Shown here: positions 63,043 to 64,000 of the stretch, piece after piece
How the letters are laid out: each line of letters opens with the position of its first letter
Position numbering within the stretch: the first letter of the stretch is position 1
DNA from: Bradyrhizobium sp. 190
Lineage (GTDB): Bacteria; Pseudomonadota; Alphaproteobacteria; Rhizobiales; Xanthobacteraceae
Assembly: GCF_023073415.1 (NCBI RefSeq)
Contig: NZ_JADPJL010000024.1
Location: 62,001-126,000, forward strand
Reading direction: 5' to 3'
DNA length: 64,000 nucleotides
Position numbers and translations under genes: made by a program
Notes under the pieces: generated by a model
Told to the model about the DNA's origin: nothing
Seen by the model: only the letters and a program-made list of their open reading frames with translations
Database searches by the model: none

Positions 63043-64000
63043 TCAGGCGCTGGCGAGCTTGCGCGCGGTTTCGACGTCGTTTGCGACGCTGCGGCCGACG
63101 AGTGCGGCGTACTGGCCGATCGGCAAGGGCTTGCCGAGGAAATAGCCCTGCACCGCGTCGCATCCCTCTTCCGACAGGAAGCTGAGCTGTTCCTGGGTCT
63201 CGACGCCCTCGGCAACAATCGACATTTCGAGGCCGTGGCCGAGGTCGATGACGGCGCGAACGATCGCCGCCGACTGCGGATTGCGCCCGAGGTTCATCAC
63301 AAAGGCGCGGTCGATCTTGATCTTGTCGAACGGGAACGCCTGCAGATAGCTCAGCGAGGAGTAGCCGGAACCGAAATCGTCCATCGAGATCCGCACGCCG
63401 AGCGCCTTCAGCCGCCTCAATAGGGCGAGACCGCGATCGAAATCCTCGATCAGGACGCCTTCGGTGATTTCAAGCTCGAGCCGGCCGGGAGCCAGGCCGG
63501 TTTCAAGCAGGATCGAATGCACCAGGCTGACCACGTCGCCATGCATGAACTGGGCCGGCGAAAGATTGACGGCGATCTGCATCGGCACCGGCCAGGAGGC
63601 GGCCTCGCGGCAGGCTTCGCGCAGGATCCAGACGCCCATTTCGACGATCAGGCCGCTTTCTTCCGCCAGCGGGATGAATTCACCCGGCGACACGAAGCCG
63701 CGCACTGGATGCATCCAGCGCGCCAGCGCCTCGAAGCCGATGATCTTGCTGGCCGCGACCGTTGCGCCCGACGCGGCCTGCGGCTGATAGTACAACGACA
63801 ATTCGCCGTTCCTGATCGCCATCGAGAGGTCCTGATGCAGCACGCGGCGATCGCGGATCTGCTGGTCCATCTCGGGCGCGAAAATGCTGATCGAGCCGCG
63901 TGACTTCTGCTTGGCGCGGAACAGCGCCGCGCCGGAATTGGCGAGCAGCGAAGCCGCGTCCGCGCCGTGATGCGGAAATACCGAGATGCCGGTGGTGACC
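63043..64000 (-). CDS. GGDEF-EAL protein, 5' part outside the window
   Basis: The last part of a cyclic-di-GMP signalling protein. At the window edge the end of a GGDEF domain is visible (GISVFPHHGADAASLLANSG, ALFRAKQKSRGSISIF). An EAL domain follows: LYYQPQ, IGFEALARWMHPVRGF, LEITEGVLI, SMDDFGSGYSSLSYL, KIDRAF, IVAEGVETQEQLSFL and GYFLGKPLP. The EAL, DDFG and EGVE motifs are intact, so phosphodiesterase activity is likely. The GGDEF motif itself is not in the window. Confidence 0.92.
   Translation of the reverse strand, partial: VTTGISVFPHHGADAASLLANSGAALFRAKQKSRGSISIFAPEMDQQIRDRRVLHQDLSMAIRNGELSLYYQPQAASGATVAASKIIGFEALARWMHPVRGFVSPGEFIPLAEESGLIVEMGVWILREACREAASWPVPMQIAVNLSPAQFMHGDVVSLVHSILLETGLAPGRLELEITEGVLIEDFDRGLALLRRLKALGVRISMDDFGSGYSSLSYLQAFPFDKIKIDRAFVMNLGRNPQSAAIVRAVIDLGHGLEMSIVAEGVETQEQLSFLSEEGCDAVQGYFLGKPLPIGQYAALVGRSVANDVETARKLASA

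Overview
The window looks like a Bradyrhizobium-type alphaproteobacterium. The G+C-rich coding, a tRNA-His with G1-U72 and A73 and no G-1, direct-repeat LexA boxes (GAAC-N7-GAAC), a GGAAC-N17-CGTT stress promoter, Irr-type iron boxes and several families of intergenic palindromes all point there. This is inference from sequence features and recalled families; no database search was run.

Region 1 (1 to about 25,620) reads as a genomic island ending at the 3' end of tRNA-His (25,621-25,697), next to a tyrosine-recombinase remnant. It is rich in DNA-repair and stress genes. These include a LigC-type ligase divergent from a three-domain LigD, and an SDR/alcohol dehydrogenase/CsbD/DUF305 stress group. 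There is also dinB divergent from a FAN1-like nuclease fused to a DnaQ-type exonuclease, with one LexA box between them. A PolX-like protein whose polymerase site looks dead precedes a MOSC gene. Further on come a NUDIX-phosphoesterase pair, a frameshifted third ATP-dependent ligase, an RNase HII with an atypical GMS motif, and a frameshifted SRAP (YedK-like) gene. Several genes carry single-base indels in short homopolymers. Between 10.5 and 11.85 kb lies a decayed stretch with a pirin remnant, a truncated DUF1810 gene and a cluster of about 15-bp repeats between G+C-only blocks.

Region 2 (25.7-43.3 kb) is ordinary chromosome: two phasins, a large PAS histidine kinase, a GST, a tripartite tricarboxylate transporter (tctCBA), an ArsR regulator divergent from a threonine dehydratase-like gene, an iron ABC transporter behind two tandem iron-control-like boxes, an acetyltransferase, a 3-oxoacid CoA-transferase (scoAB) and an AsmA-family protein.

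Region 3 (43.3-48.8 kb) holds small uncharacterised genes, a second LexA box, a ThuA-like protein, and a non-coding stretch full of dispersed repeats.

Region 4 (47.1-64.0 kb) has a sugar ABC transporter, a polyamine-type ABC operon, a GlcG-like gene with a C-terminal frameshift, an exported superoxide dismutase, a GST/DUF1127 pair divergent from a LysR regulator, a TPR protein, an adenylate-cyclase gene overlapping glpD, an ABC-F ATPase and the 3' part of a GGDEF-EAL gene cut by the window edge.
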